Assembly (NCBI RefSeq): GCF_002952055.1
Contig: NZ_CP021255.1
Location: forward strand, 1,959,501 to 2,023,500
DNA length: 64,000 nt
Reading direction: 5' to 3'
Origin: Desulfobulbus oralis
GTDB taxonomy: Bacteria; Desulfobacterota; Desulfobulbia; Desulfobulbales; Desulfobulbaceae
Shown here: positions 35,210 through 44,186 of the stretch, piece after piece
Layout: every line of letters starts with the position of its first letter
Position numbering within the stretch: position 1 is the stretch's first letter
The notes under the pieces: model-generated
Databases searched by the model: none
What the model was told of the DNA's origin: nothing
Seen by the model: only the letters and a program-made list of their open reading frames with translations
Position numbers and translations under genes: made by a program

Positions 35210-35944
35210 GTGACCTCCCTGCTTCGCTCCCAGTTTCTGTTGCTGTTTTCCCTAACCATACATGGTGCCGCTGCAGGAGCGGTCCTCTGGTTTTCCGATC
35301 AGAAGTCGGTGCCGCCGCCAGAGGAAATTTATCATGTGCAGCTGGCGGAACTGGCGCCGCCGCCAGTCCCGAAGCCCCCTCCGCCCGTGCCGCAGCCTCG
35401 GCCGGAAACGGTGGAACCGCCAAAGTCGCCACCACAGCATGTGGAACAGCCCAGAGTCCAAAAGAGTGAAGCCAAGAAGATAAATACCAAAAAGCAGAAA
35501 AAGCCGGAGCCCAAAGCGCCGCCGCCACGACCGCAGGAAAGGCCAGCTGCTGAAATGGCAGAGCCGGCCCTGCCTGCCCCCGGTCCGACGAGTCAGCATT
35601 ATGCGGCTTCGCCGCCCGCGCCGGCCCAGGATGCCAGCGTTTTGGGCAACACGGTCTATCAGGTGGACAAGGTGGATCAGCGGCCTGCCATCGCGCGCCG
35701 GATTGCGCCCCAGTATCCGGCAAGGGCACGGCGTATGGCGGTGGAAGGCAAGGTGGTGGTACAACTGGTGGTAGACAGGGAAGGACAGCCGGGCAACATT
35801 GCGATTTTCTCCGCCGAGCCGCCGGGTTATTTCGAAGAGGCGGCCTTGAGCGCGGCCAGGCAGATGCGTTTTGTTCCGGGCAAGATCAAGGGGCAGCCGG
35901 TCAGGACCCAGGTTATGCTGCCCTTCAATTTTCGTTTGCAGTAG
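35210..35944 (+). CDS. TonB-family energy transducer
   Basis: A 244-residue protein. An N-terminal membrane anchor (LLRSQFLLLFSLTIHGAAAGAVLWF) is followed by a long Pro/Glu/Lys-rich periplasmic spacer (about 48-150) and a C-terminal TonB domain (QYPARARRMAVEGKVVVQLV, RQMRFVPGKIKGQPV). It transmits proton-motive force from TolQ/TolR-like proteins to outer-membrane receptors. The GTG start is 26 bp after tolR. The group is followed by siderophore-type genes, so iron or cobalamin uptake is likely. TolA function is less likely because no tolB or pal follows. Confidence 0.85.
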   Translation: MTSLLRSQFLLLFSLTIHGAAAGAVLWFSDQKSVPPPEEIYHVQLAELAPPPVPKPPPPVPQPRPETVEPPKSPPQHVEQPRVQKSEAKKINTKKQKKPEPKAPPPRPQERPAAEMAEPALPAPGPTSQHYAASPPAPAQDASVLGNTVYQVDKVDQRPAIARRIAPQYPARARRMAVEGKVVVQLVVDREGQPGNIAIFSAEPPGYFEEAALSAARQMRFVPGKIKGQPVRTQVMLPFNFRLQ

Positions 35945-36012
35945 AGAATGTTGCATGTGTGTTTTTTATTCTACTCGACATTAACCCAAACATTCAATAA
36001 GTGAGATTTGTA

Positions 36013-37656
36013 ATGGAACAGCAATGCCTGAATCAACAAGTGGAGAACACTGCTTTGCAGTATCGGAAAAATGACTACTGGCTGCCACTAAATCTGGGGC
36101 AGCGTCTAGGTGGATGGGCTGAGTGTTTTGGTGAACGCACCGCTCTGATCTGTGGCACCGATCGTCTTTCTTATAGAGAGTTAAATCAGAGGGTAGATGC
36201 TATGGCCGTAGGTCTGTATAAACTGGGGCTGCGCCGCAGTGACCGCGTGCTCGTGCAGCTGCCGAACAGCACAGGCTTTGTAGTTACTATCTTTGCCCTG
36301 TTCCGACTGGGTGTGATTCCCGTGATGATGCTGATGGCGAATCGGGACCATGATATTGATGCCTTTTGTAGCCTGGCTGAGCCCAAGGCCTTTTTTACTA
36401 CCGAGACCTTCTTGGGATTTTCGTACCGTAAGCAGGCAGAGCAGGCGCAAATACGTCATGCCTGTCTGAAACACGTGGTAGTGGATGGCACTGTAGCGGA
36501 TGCTCAAGGCAATTTTGTGGCTGTGGCGGATAATACCTTGTCCTTGTTGGAGCTGAAACATGAAGAACCCGAGCCTAAGGATACAGCGGTGCTCCTGCTA
36601 TCGGGTGGCACGACTGGTACCTCGAAATTGATTCCTCGCACCCATGCAGATTACGCCTACAATGCCATCGCTTCCGCAGACCTATGTGGCTTTAGCCAAG
36701 AGACCGTCTATTTGGTGGCGCTGGCAGCGGCCCATAATTTTCCCTTGGCGTGCCCGGGTATCATTGGTACGTTGTCCACTGGTGGTCAAGTAGTGCTGGC
36801 GCACAGTCCGGCCCCGGAGGAATGCCTGCCACTGATAGAAAAGGAACGGGTGACTCATACTGCGCTGGTGCCGCCCATGGTCAACCTCTGGTTGAGTGCC
36901 TGCACTTGGGAGAAGCATGACCTCTCATCACTTCGTCTGCTTCAGGTGGGAGGATCTGCGCTGGATGCCGAACTGGCTGCCCGCATTCGTCCTATATTGG
37001 GATGCCAGTTACAGCAGGTCTTTGGTACGGCGGAAGGGCTTTTGTGTTATACTCGTTTGGATGATCCTGAAGAGGTTATTTTGCACACTCAGGGGCGCCC
37101 ACTTTCGCCGGACGACGATGTGCGGCTGGTAGATGAAGAAGGCCGGGATGTGCCTACAGGGGCGATCGGAGAGCTTTGGGTTCGAGGACCGTACACGATT
37201 CACGGATATTATCGGGCAGAGGAGCAGAATAAACGAGCCTTTACTGCCGAAGGCTATTATCGCTCGGGGGATCTTGTCCGGCGCAGAGCGGATGGCAATT
37301 TTGTGGTTGCCGGCCGGATGAAAGACGTCATCAACCGGGCGGGTGAAAAAATAGCGGCTCCTGAAATTGAAGCCGTGTTAAAAACACACGCCAATATTGA
37401 AGACGCGGTGCTGGTACCGGTTCCGGATGAGTACCTGGGTGAACGCAGTTGTGCTTTTGTCATCAAGGGCGCTGCTCCACTAGATTTACCGATGCTGCGA
37501 GTCTTTCTCGCGGAAAAGGGGCTTGCACGCCATAAGATGCCAGACCAGCTGGAATTGGTGGAGGCTTGGCCCCTGACAGGCGCAGGCAAAATCAATAAAC
37601 GGCTTTTGTCTGCTTTGGCCGCTCAGTCAGAAACCGCAATGGAGCGCGTACCTTGA
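36013..37656 (+). CDS. Aryl-acid AMP ligase (EntE/DhbE-like)
   Basis: A 547-residue adenylate-forming enzyme resembling 2,3-dihydroxybenzoate/salicylate-AMP ligases: LSGGTTGTSKLIPRTHADY is the P-loop, AAAHNFPLACPG and FGTAEGLLCYTRLDD the substrate and A5 regions, YRSGDLVRRRADG the A7 region and GAGKINKRLL the catalytic Lys. EntE-type enzymes load an aryl acid onto a carrier protein in siderophore synthesis. The N-terminus is ambiguous: a GTG at 36001 is also in frame. It lies 68 bp after the TonB-like gene. Base composition looks more AT-rich than its neighbours, hinting at transfer. No NRPS or aryl carrier protein gene is nearby. Confidence 0.85.
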   Translation: MEQQCLNQQVENTALQYRKNDYWLPLNLGQRLGGWAECFGERTALICGTDRLSYRELNQRVDAMAVGLYKLGLRRSDRVLVQLPNSTGFVVTIFALFRLGVIPVMMLMANRDHDIDAFCSLAEPKAFFTTETFLGFSYRKQAEQAQIRHACLKHVVVDGTVADAQGNFVAVADNTLSLLELKHEEPEPKDTAVLLLSGGTTGTSKLIPRTHADYAYNAIASADLCGFSQETVYLVALAAAHNFPLACPGIIGTLSTGGQVVLAHSPAPEECLPLIEKERVTHTALVPPMVNLWLSACTWEKHDLSSLRLLQVGGSALDAELAARIRPILGCQLQQVFGTAEGLLCYTRLDDPEEVILHTQGRPLSPDDDVRLVDEEGRDVPTGAIGELWVRGPYTIHGYYRAEEQNKRAFTAEGYYRSGDLVRRRADGNFVVAGRMKDVINRAGEKIAAPEIEAVLKTHANIEDAVLVPVPDEYLGERSCAFVIKGAAPLDLPMLRVFLAEKGLARHKMPDQLELVEAWPLTGAGKINKRLLSALAAQSETAMERVP

Positions 37657-38288
37657 ATTTGCTTGTGATTGGAGCCAGCCGGGGCATAGGCGCTCAGGTT
37701 GTTTCCCAGGCATTGTCTGCCGGACATCAGTTGACAGCCATGGCCCGACACACAGAGGGTATGTCGGCGACGGCGTGTCTGCGTTTGGTGCAGGCCGATG
37801 TGCGGGATGGGACTGCGGTCTTGGCTGCCATGGACGGGCAGGACGCCGTTGTCATGACCGTAGCCTGCAGGTCGAGCTTGAGACCGGTTTCGCTTTTTTC
37901 CGAAGGTACCCGCCAGGTGCTACGCGCCATGCAGGCACACGGTGTTAGACAGCTGGTCTGCGTGACCGGTATTGGCGCGGGGGACAGCTATCACCACGGC
38001 GGCTTTGTCTACGACCGGCTCGTTTTGCCTCTGCTGCTCAGGACCATGTATGCAGACAAAAATCGCCAGGAGGCACTGCTTCGTGCTGCGGATTGCGACT
38101 GGGTCATTGTCAGGCCGGGTTTTTTGACCAATGGGCCCTTAACCTGCCGCTATGCCGTTCATACCGATCTTACCGGCGTGCAGGCTGGCCGTATTTCCCG
38201 GGCCGATGTGGCCCATTTTATTCTGACTCAGCTTGAAACCATGCGCTACCGTCATATGACGCCTTTGATCACAGGCTGCAAGGGCTGA
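37653..38288 (+). CDS. NAD(P)H-binding atypical short-chain dehydrogenase
   Basis: A 211-residue Rossmann protein. MNLLVIGASRGIGAQVV is the dinucleotide loop, VQADVRDG follows, VCVTGIGAGDSYHHGG lies in the middle and IVRPGFLTNGP near the C-terminus, as in NmrA/YwnB-like proteins. The TTG start overlaps the AMP-ligase stop (TTGA), so the two are coupled. The substrate is unknown; it may be an oxidoreductase of the same biosynthetic unit. Confidence 0.75.
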   Translation: MNLLVIGASRGIGAQVVSQALSAGHQLTAMARHTEGMSATACLRLVQADVRDGTAVLAAMDGQDAVVMTVACRSSLRPVSLFSEGTRQVLRAMQAHGVRQLVCVTGIGAGDSYHHGGFVYDRLVLPLLLRTMYADKNRQEALLRAADCDWVIVRPGFLTNGPLTCRYAVHTDLTGVQAGRISRADVAHFILTQLETMRYRHMTPLITGCKG

Positions 38289-38302
38289 TCCAGGCTCGGG
38301 CC

Positions 38303-38413
38303 TCATGAATCGGGAGAGCATATGACGAAAGCCGCGAGGCACAGAGCTGAAAAGAAAGTATGTGCCCAGCGGTCATAACGCATGGCTATGCTCCGCCAGT
38401 CTTCCGGTGGCCG
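38303..38413 (-). mobile_element. Remnant of an IS5-type transposase C-terminus
   Basis: On the minus strand the last 36 codons of an open frame read PPEDWRSIAMRYDRWAHTFF followed by SALCLAAFVI. This matches the C-terminal end of IS5-family DDE transposases (DWRRIATRYDK...FLAALxLA-type). No catalytic region, ends or inverted repeats are found, so it is debris from an old insertion at the end of the AMP ligase/dehydrogenase pair. Confidence 0.65.
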
Positions 38414-38511
38414 TACCAAGAAAAAGGAAGACCTTCGCCATGCCAGTTCCGGTTCAGTACCGTGACGCTCTTGCCGGCAGCAGAGGGCGCGATGACTGAA
38501 AGGAGGACTCC

Positions 38512-38750
38512 ATGGATTTTTCCGCATCCGGACATCCGATCTTGAGTCCTTGGTCGAGCAACTTTATGACGCACTCGCTCCCCTGCTGGAAACCCCCTTT
38601 GCCCTGTTTGGCGGTGAGGATGATCCGGAAACCGGGTCAGAGGATCTGGACGCTTGGCAACAGCATTGCAAGGGCACCTTTTGTTGCCACAGTTTCCTGG
38701 TGGCCATTTCTTCATCAGAAGCGCCCAGAAGCAGCTTTTGTCACGATTGA
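38512..38750 (+). pseudogene. Short unidentified ORF, possibly frameshifted
   Basis: The ATG at 38512 follows GAAAGGAGGACTCC, a very strong ribosome site. The frame it opens is implausible. One extra T in the TTTTT run at 38517-38521 would join it to the frame at 38550-38750, which reads as a sensible acidic protein of about 79 residues (LVEQLYDALAPLLETPFAL, GGEDDPETGSED). I do not recognise it. It sits just before the phosphopantetheinyl transferase, and may be a broken or truncated gene. Confidence 0.35.
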
Positions 38751-38768
38751 TCCAGGAGTTGGCTGGCA

Positions 38769-39533
38769 GTGTATGAGCCGGGCCCTCTTTGGCCGAAAAC
38801 CCAGAGCGACCACTGCCGCCTATATGTGCATACGCTCTCCGGGCCGCAGGAGCTTGGGCGGATACCGCCCTGCCTGCGTGCTCATGAGTGCCGGGTTTTC
38901 ATCGTGCCGCTTGCTGCAATGGCAGCCAGCCTTCTGGAGCTGCGGGCAGTGCTTTCTTCCGAAGAACGCAGGCGAGCGGATGACTTCCATTTTGCCCGGG
39001 ACGCTGCCATGTTTGCGGTGATCCACGGTGTGCTCCGTCACCTTTTGGCCCGCTTGCTGGCCACTGCGCCGGAGGCAGTGGGCTTCACGGTGCAGCCCGG
39101 GGGGAAACCGGCACTGGCGCCAGGTTTTTCCGATTCCCTGCGTTTCAATATCTCCCATTCCCGCTCATACGCTGCGGTGGCGCTTGCCCGCAATTTTGAG
39201 CTTGGGGTGGATATTGAAGATGTCCGGCCCATGGATGATATGCAGGAGCTGGCGAGGGACTGCCTGCACCCGTGGGAGGCGCGGTGCATCGAGGCGGCAG
39301 TGGGGCCGGACGCTGCCCTGCGGCAGTTCTACGCCATCTGGACGCAGAAGGAGGCGGTTTTGAAGGCCCTGGGCGAGGGTCTGCGCATTCCTCTGCACAG
39401 CTTCAGGGTGCCAGGAGAAGCCGAAGGCTGGGCAAAAGTTCCCGACTCTGTCCACCTGAACGGCCCCCTGTATGTGTCGACCCTGCAAAACAGGGACTGG
39501 ATGGGGGCTGTGGCCCTGGCCCGGCCGGTATAA
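38769..39533 (+). CDS. Sfp-type 4'-phosphopantetheinyl transferase
   Basis: A 254-residue transferase. LRFNISHSRSYAAVALA, then ELGVDIEDVRP (the Mg-binding D-x-E) and FYAIWTQKEAVLKALGEGL (the W-x-x-KEA motif), are the Sfp/EntD/AcpT core. It transfers phosphopantetheine from CoA to carrier domains. The true start is not clear: the GTG at 38769 was used, but the conserved part begins near residue 45. It may serve the EntE-like pathway upstream or fatty-acid/other carrier proteins. Confidence 0.85.
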   Translation: MYEPGPLWPKTQSDHCRLYVHTLSGPQELGRIPPCLRAHECRVFIVPLAAMAASLLELRAVLSSEERRRADDFHFARDAAMFAVIHGVLRHLLARLLATAPEAVGFTVQPGGKPALAPGFSDSLRFNISHSRSYAAVALARNFELGVDIEDVRPMDDMQELARDCLHPWEARCIEAAVGPDAALRQFYAIWTQKEAVLKALGEGLRIPLHSFRVPGEAEGWAKVPDSVHLNGPLYVSTLQNRDWMGAVALARPV

Positions 39534-39746
39534 GAGTCCTTGTAAAAATAACGCTGCCCCGCCTTTTGCTCCAGGGACAGCTCCGCCCGCTCCCTCTTGC
39601 CGGCCGCCTGGGCTGCAGCAGGACCTCGTGCAGAACCATGCCTCATTTTCCCGGTCATTTTCAGCGAAGTCTTTTCTCCGGTTGCCTTTCTGTGCAGCTT
39701 GTATCAAAGTCCTGGAGGCAAGGCGTTTTTTATTCCTGGAGAGCAT

Positions 39747-40199
39747 ATGCAGGACTGTGAACTGGAGTTTTTGTGGCTGAACGGGACACCCAAAGATTTG
39801 CCGCTCCCGGCCTACGCAAGCGCAGCCGCGGCGGGCATGGATGTGGCTGCGGCGCTGGATGCCCCCCTGACCCTTGCGCCTGGCGCGATTGCCCTGGTGC
39901 CCACCGGCTTTGCCGTGGCCATTCCGGAGGGCTGCGAGCTGCAGGTGCGGCCCCGCTCCGGGCTTGCTGTCAGGCATGGGGTGACGGTGGTGAACGCGCC
40001 AGGCACCATTGATGCCGATTATCGTGGTGAAGTCAGGGTCGGACTGATCAACCTGGGGCCGGCGGCCTACACCATCCGGCGCGGCGATCGCATCGCCCAA
40101 CTGGTCTTGGCGCCAGTGCTGCGGGCGACGGTGAAGGTAGTGACCCAGCTTGCGGGGACGGTCCGGGGCAGCGGCGGCTTTGGCCATACCGGCAGATAA
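39747..40199 (+). CDS. dut: dUTP diphosphatase
   Basis: A 150-residue trimeric dUTPase with all five motifs: [13 protein letters not shown] (1), [11 protein letters not shown] (2), [20 protein letters not shown] (3), [13 protein letters not shown] (4) and GSGGFGHTG (5). It hydrolyses dUTP to dUMP and PPi, keeping uracil out of DNA. The start MQDCELEF follows GGAGAGCAT; the longer open frame upstream lacks support. It is 12 bp from the next gene. Confidence 0.95.
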   Translation: MQDCELEFLWLNGTPKDLPLPAYASAAAAGMDVAAALDAPLTLAPGAIALVPTGFAVAIPEGCELQVRPRSGLAVRHGVTVVNAPGTIDADYRGEVRVGLINLGPAAYTIRRGDRIAQLVLAPVLRATVKVVTQLAGTVRGSGGFGHTGR

Positions 40200-40211
40200 C
40201 GGGAAAACGGC

Positions 40212-40997
40212 GTGCGTTGCATCGTTTTGGGCAGCGGCAGCAGGGGCAATGCAACCCTGATAGAGGCCGGATCCACCCGGGTGCTGGTGGATAACGGCTT
40301 TTCGGCAAAGGAACTCCTTGCCCGGCTGCAACGGGTGGCCATCGAGCCGGAGAGTATTACCGCGCTGCTGCTGACCCATGAGCACAACGATCACGTGGCT
40401 GGTGCGGGCGCACTGGCGAGAAGACTCAGGCTGCCGGTTTATGGCAATGTGCCCACCCTGCGCGCCGCGGAGGCCAAGCTGGGCAAGGTCCCGGAGCTGC
40501 ACGAATTCAACACCGGAGACAGCTTTGCCGTGGAGGGCGTCGAAATTCACGCCTTCAGCGTCTCCCATGACACGGCCGATCCCGTGGGCTTTACGGTGAG
40601 CGATGGCCGGCAGTGCATTGGTTACTGCACTGATACCGGCACGGTGACGCGGCTCCTGCGCCACACGCTCTCCGCCTGTCAGGGCCTGGTGCTGGAGGCC
40701 AACCACGATGTGGACATGCTGCGGGACGGGCCCTATCCGCTGGCCCTGCAGCAGCGGGTGCTCTCCAGTCAGGGGCATCTCTCCAACGAGCGCGCGCTCC
40801 AGCTTGTCGCCGAGCTGGCCCAGGAGGGACTGCGCAAGCTCGTTTTGGCGCATTTGAGTGAAATCAACAACGCGCCGGAGCTTGTGCAGCGGGAAATAGC
40901 GCGCTGGAGCGCCGTGCTGGCCGGGCTCGAGATCCGGCTCGCCAGCCAGCATCGGCCCGCGCCGGTTCTGGATTTGGATGCCGGGGAAGGCGGCTAG
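40212..40997 (+). CDS. MBL-fold metallo-hydrolase (YycJ-like)
   Basis: A 261-residue metallo-beta-lactamase-fold protein. VLGSGSRGNATLIEAG and LLLTHEHNDHVAGAG (H-x-H-x-DH) are the zinc ligands, with FSVSHDTADPVGF and LEANHDVDML further on, typical of the YycJ/WalJ group of probable nucleases. The stop overlaps that of xerD on the other strand by 4 bp (convergent). Confidence 0.85.
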   Translation: MRCIVLGSGSRGNATLIEAGSTRVLVDNGFSAKELLARLQRVAIEPESITALLLTHEHNDHVAGAGALARRLRLPVYGNVPTLRAAEAKLGKVPELHEFNTGDSFAVEGVEIHAFSVSHDTADPVGFTVSDGRQCIGYCTDTGTVTRLLRHTLSACQGLVLEANHDVDMLRDGPYPLALQQRVLSSQGHLSNERALQLVAELAQEGLRKLVLAHLSEINNAPELVQREIARWSAVLAGLEIRLASQHRPAPVLDLDAGEGG

Positions 40998-41878
40998 CCG
41001 CGCGGATGGTATTTTTTGTGCACTTCCTTGAGCCGGCTGGTGTCGATATGGGTGTAGATCTGCGTGGTGCTGATGTCGCTGTGACCCAGCATCATCTGCA
41101 CCGAGCGCAGGTCGGCCCCGCCGCCGAGCAGGTGGGTGGCAAAGGAATGGCGCAGGGTATGCGGGCTGATCTGTTTGCGGATGCCGGCGCTGAGAGCCGC
41201 TTTCTGGATAATTTGCCAGAAGCGGATGCGGGTCATGGCTTTACCACGGCTGGTGACAAAAAGGTCCGGGGAGGGACGGCCCTGCAGCAGGAGCGGTCGG
41301 CTTTTCCGGAGATATTCCTGGATGACACAGGCCGTTTGTTCTGCAAAGGGAATGACCCGTTCCTTGTTGCCTTTGCCCAGAACACGCAGGTGACCATTTG
41401 CAAGGCTGCAGGCTGCGAGCGGCAGCCCCACCAGTTCGGAGACCCGAAGACCGGTGGCATAGAGCAGGTGCAGCATGGCGTGGTTGCGCAGGCCAATGGG
41501 GCTGTCCGTGCGAAAACAGTGCAAAAGCGTCTCCACTTCCGCCACAGTGAGCGCTTTGGGGAGCTGGAGACCTGTCTTGGGCGCATCCACCAGATTGAGG
41601 GGGTTTATCGGCAAATCGCCCCTGATCACCAGAAAATTGCCGTAGGCGCGCAGCGCCGCCAGACGGCGGGCCAGGGAGCGCGCCGTGATGCCGCGTTGTC
41701 TGCAGGCTTCCAGATAGTCGTGGATTTGCGCCTGGACGCACTCGGGCCTGTCTGCAAGCTGTCCGGTGCCGAGACTGGTAAAAACGTCCTGCAAATCCGA
41801 ACGATAGGCTGCCACGGTGTTGGCCGAAAGTCTGCGCACGGTGGTGAGGTAATCCAGAAAAGGCTGTAAACTGGACAT
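40994..41878 (-). CDS. xerD: Tyrosine recombinase XerD/XerC
   Basis: A 294-residue site-specific recombinase with all catalytic residues: Arg in ATGLRVSELVGL, Lys in VLGKGNKERV, His-x-x-Arg in HTLRHSFATHLL, His in LGHSDISTT and nucleophile Tyr in QIYTHI. Size and SAM-like N-terminal domain fit the Xer proteins that resolve chromosome dimers. I favour XerD but XerC is not excluded. The ATG at 41878 (MSSLQPFLDY) is preferred over the one at 41902. Confidence 0.88.
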   Translation of the reverse strand: MSSLQPFLDYLTTVRRLSANTVAAYRSDLQDVFTSLGTGQLADRPECVQAQIHDYLEACRQRGITARSLARRLAALRAYGNFLVIRGDLPINPLNLVDAPKTGLQLPKALTVAEVETLLHCFRTDSPIGLRNHAMLHLLYATGLRVSELVGLPLAACSLANGHLRVLGKGNKERVIPFAEQTACVIQEYLRKSRPLLLQGRPSPDLFVTSRGKAMTRIRFWQIIQKAALSAGIRKQISPHTLRHSFATHLLGGGADLRSVQMMLGHSDISTTQIYTHIDTSRLKEVHKKYHPRG

Positions 41879-41906
41879 GCTCTGGCAGCGGGAAAACGTC
41901 AATAAA

Positions 41907-41932
41907 AAAACCGGCGGGAGACCGCCGGTTTT
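41907..41932. terminator. Bidirectional terminator after rpsU
   Basis: The stem AAAACCGGCGG/CCGCCGGTTTT around loop GAGA (41907-41932) has T-runs on both sides. It lies 4 bp after the rpsU stop and upstream of xerD. Confidence 0.85.
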
Positions 41933-41936
41933 GTGT

Positions 41937-42131
41937 TCAAACGCGATTTTTGATCCGGTTGAACTTGCGAAGTTTTCGAAGCGCCTCGGCTGCTTTACGG
42001 CGCTTTCTGATGCTGGGTTTTTCGTAAAACTCGCGCCGTTTCAGCTCACGCTTGATACCGTCAATCTGCAACTTTTTTTTCAACTGACGGATTGCGTATT
42101 CGAGGTCACCTCGCACTTCCACTTCAATCAT
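41937..42131 (-). CDS. rpsU: 30S ribosomal protein S21
   Basis: A 64-residue basic protein. MIEVEVRGDLEYAIRQLKKK followed by ELKRREFYEKPSIRKRRK is S21. Preceded by GGAAAGGATG and followed by a strong terminator. Monocistronic. Confidence 0.97.
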   Translation of the reverse strand: MIEVEVRGDLEYAIRQLKKKLQIDGIKRELKRREFYEKPSIRKRRKAAEALRKLRKFNRIKNRV

Positions 42132-42260
42132 GAAATCACATCCTTTCCGGTTGAATGCACAAAATGAAAAACCATTAACTGCGCCACTATACCATGTTGC
42201 TTCTTTCTGTCAATTCCAAAGCGCGGCAACAGCCTGCGGCCTTTTTTTGAAAAAACCGCC

Positions 42261-42731
42261 TCAGGACTGAAGCAGGACCTGCCCCATCCAGGTCAGTGTG
42301 AGGCTCATGAGCAGGTAAAACGCGCAGGCGGCCAGGGTGAGGGGCAGAATCCTTTTCCACGATCTGTGGCCATATCCCTGGGGAAAATGCCTGCGCACAT
42401 AGCGTATCTGCGTGCCTGCGGACAGGAACAGCCAGCCGGTCATGTACAGGAGCATGAGCGTCGCGGTGCAGGAGTCCAGCACCCGGGTATCGGTCTGTAT
42501 CAGGGCAAGGCCCGGATTGAGCAGCAGAATCACGCAACCCGCCATACACCACCAGAAGGACGACCTGGCGTGCCCCACCTCGTGGAGTGCCCGCCAGTTC
42601 AGCATCTGCACTGCTGCGCCGAAGACCGGAGTGAAAAGGAAGCTCAGCGCCACGGTCGCAAGCGGGCTCCACAGAAGGGGGAGGGGACTGGCGGGCTGCT
42701 GCCGGGTTTGTTTAATCTGCAAGGCGGACAT
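42261..42731 (-). CDS. Integral membrane protein of unknown function
   Basis: A 156-residue protein with about four hydrophobic segments (near 22-42, 55-75, 88-108 and 128-150), including WWCMAGCVILLLNPGLALI. The start MSALQIKQTRQQ at 42731 overlaps the ttcA stop by 20 bp; the open frame extends further but into ttcA. No conserved motif is recognised. It may be co-transcribed with ttcA. Confidence 0.6.
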   Translation of the reverse strand: MSALQIKQTRQQPASPLPLLWSPLATVALSFLFTPVFGAAVQMLNWRALHEVGHARSSFWWCMAGCVILLLNPGLALIQTDTRVLDSCTATLMLLYMTGWLFLSAGTQIRYVRRHFPQGYGHRSWKRILPLTLAACAFYLLMSLTLTWMGQVLLQS

Positions 42732-43506
42732 CTGTGACGACGGGTCTGGCCCCCAGGAGATAGTCGGCCCGGACATTGCCCAGGGCGGCGAAGATCTGGC
42801 CTTTGGCGCCGGGAACACGGCGGTAGATTTCAAGCGCCAGATTGTGCATGGTCTCACGCCGGGTACGACCGGCAAGCGGGCAGGATGAAGCCACCGGCTG
42901 CAGCCGGTTCATGGCGGCCAGGGCGGCAATGTCCGCCTTCTCCACATAGGCGAGGGGGCGGATCAGGGTGAGCTGTCCCCGAAAGAGCCGCTGTTTGGGC
43001 CCCATGGTACTGATATTGCCCGCGCAGGTGAGATTCAGGAGAAAGGTTTCGATGACATCATCCTGGTGGTGCCCCAGGGCCACCTTGTTGCAACCCAGGT
43101 GACGCGCCGCGCGGAACAGGCTGTTGCGTCGGTTCCTGGCACAGGCAAAGCAAGTGCCCGCTGCATGCTCCCGGCTCCCGTTCGCGGCAGAATCCGGCCC
43201 CGGCCGCAAAGCTGCCAGCAGCTCGAGGCCCAGGCCGTTTTTGGCCAGCTCTTCTGTAATCGCCAGGGCGGATGGGCCCGGGTTTTCGGGTGTGCCGTCC
43301 ATGCATACATGCGCCGGCAGCAGTTCGTAGCGGATCGGAGCCTTTTTCTGCCAAACGTGGAGCAGCAGCGCCAGCACCAGGGAGTCCACGCCCCCGGAAA
43401 CGGCGACCAGGATCCGGTCGCCGTCTGCCAGCATGGCATAGTCATGCATGGCCTGCCCCACCAGTCGGTTGATCCGGGGCGGAACCTGCATGAGCGCTCT
43501 GCTCAT
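42712..43506 (-). CDS. ttcA: tRNA 2-thiocytidine(32) synthetase TtcA-like PP-loop ATPase
   Basis: A 264-residue N-type ATP pyrophosphatase. VAVSGGVDSLVLALLL is the PP-loop, AGTCFACARNRRNSLFRAA carries the C-x-x-C of TtcA and ALGHHQDDVIETFLLNL is the characteristic TtcA/TilS helix. It thiolates C32 in some tRNAs using an Fe-S cluster. The ATG at 43506 overlaps the upstream lipoprotein stop by 4 bp. Confidence 0.85.
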   Translation of the reverse strand: MSRALMQVPPRINRLVGQAMHDYAMLADGDRILVAVSGGVDSLVLALLLHVWQKKAPIRYELLPAHVCMDGTPENPGPSALAITEELAKNGLGLELLAALRPGPDSAANGSREHAAGTCFACARNRRNSLFRAARHLGCNKVALGHHQDDVIETFLLNLTCAGNISTMGPKQRLFRGQLTLIRPLAYVEKADIAALAAMNRLQPVASSCPLAGRTRRETMHNLALEIYRRVPGAKGQIFAALGNVRADYLLGARPVVTDVRLAD

Positions 43507-44135
43507 TTGCCCAGATAGCGGCACTCTGTGAGAATGCTTTGCAGCCCTTCGCGGGTCAGTTCCTCGGCTGTGCGCCAGGTGATGCCGCGTTTGCCGGCCT
43601 TGCCGATGGCAAACAGGTTTTCCATGAGCGATTCCTGCTGTTCGTCAAAGCGGCCATGGCACAGTACGGCGCCGGAATTGACGTCGTAGAGCCGGTAGTC
43701 CACGGTCACCGCGGCTGGCTGCTGCACGCCGTAGGGCCCGCCGTCCCGTTCCACGTAGCGGCTGAGCGAGGTTTCCAAAAGCGCCGTGCAGCCCACGCTC
43801 CGCGCCGCTTCCCGCGAGGCGTCCAACTTCACGATTTCCCCCGGCAACTGGATACCCTGCACCTGTTCGCTGGCGATAAAGCGGATTTTTCCGCCCTGGC
43901 CCAGGATGTCGCGCAGAATGCCATCGGTCACCGCGATGCCCGTGTCGAGACGCCTGTCCCTCGCCCCGCTCATGACCGCTGCCTGTACCGGCAGCACGCC
44001 GATGCAGGTCGGCGCGGGCGCAGGGGATTTTTTGGCATCGGCCGTGCCCTGATGCCCGCCTGTGGCGGAACAGGCGGAACTCAGAGCCAGGGCAGCCAGC
44101 AGCGCAGTGGAGATGAGTATGTTTTTTGTGGTCAC
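43503..44135 (-). CDS. Putative lipoprotein
   Basis: A 210-residue protein with a lipoprotein signal (ALALSSAC, Cys at 22). The mature part has CIGVLPVQAAV, AARSVGCTALLETSLSRY and VDYRLYDVNSGAVLCHGRF, reminiscent of envelope lipoproteins whose function is unknown (GNA1162/CsgG-like beta-strand patterns). It is coupled to ttcA by 4-bp overlap. Confidence 0.65.
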   Translation of the reverse strand: MTTKNILISTALLAALALSSACSATGGHQGTADAKKSPAPAPTCIGVLPVQAAVMSGARDRRLDTGIAVTDGILRDILGQGGKIRFIASEQVQGIQLPGEIVKLDASREAARSVGCTALLETSLSRYVERDGGPYGVQQPAAVTVDYRLYDVNSGAVLCHGRFDEQQESLMENLFAIGKAGKRGITWRTAEELTREGLQSILTECRYLGK

Positions 44136-44186
44136 AGAAAGCCCCCTATCATGAGTGAATGAAGTAGCGTAAGCCGCGCCGCAACA

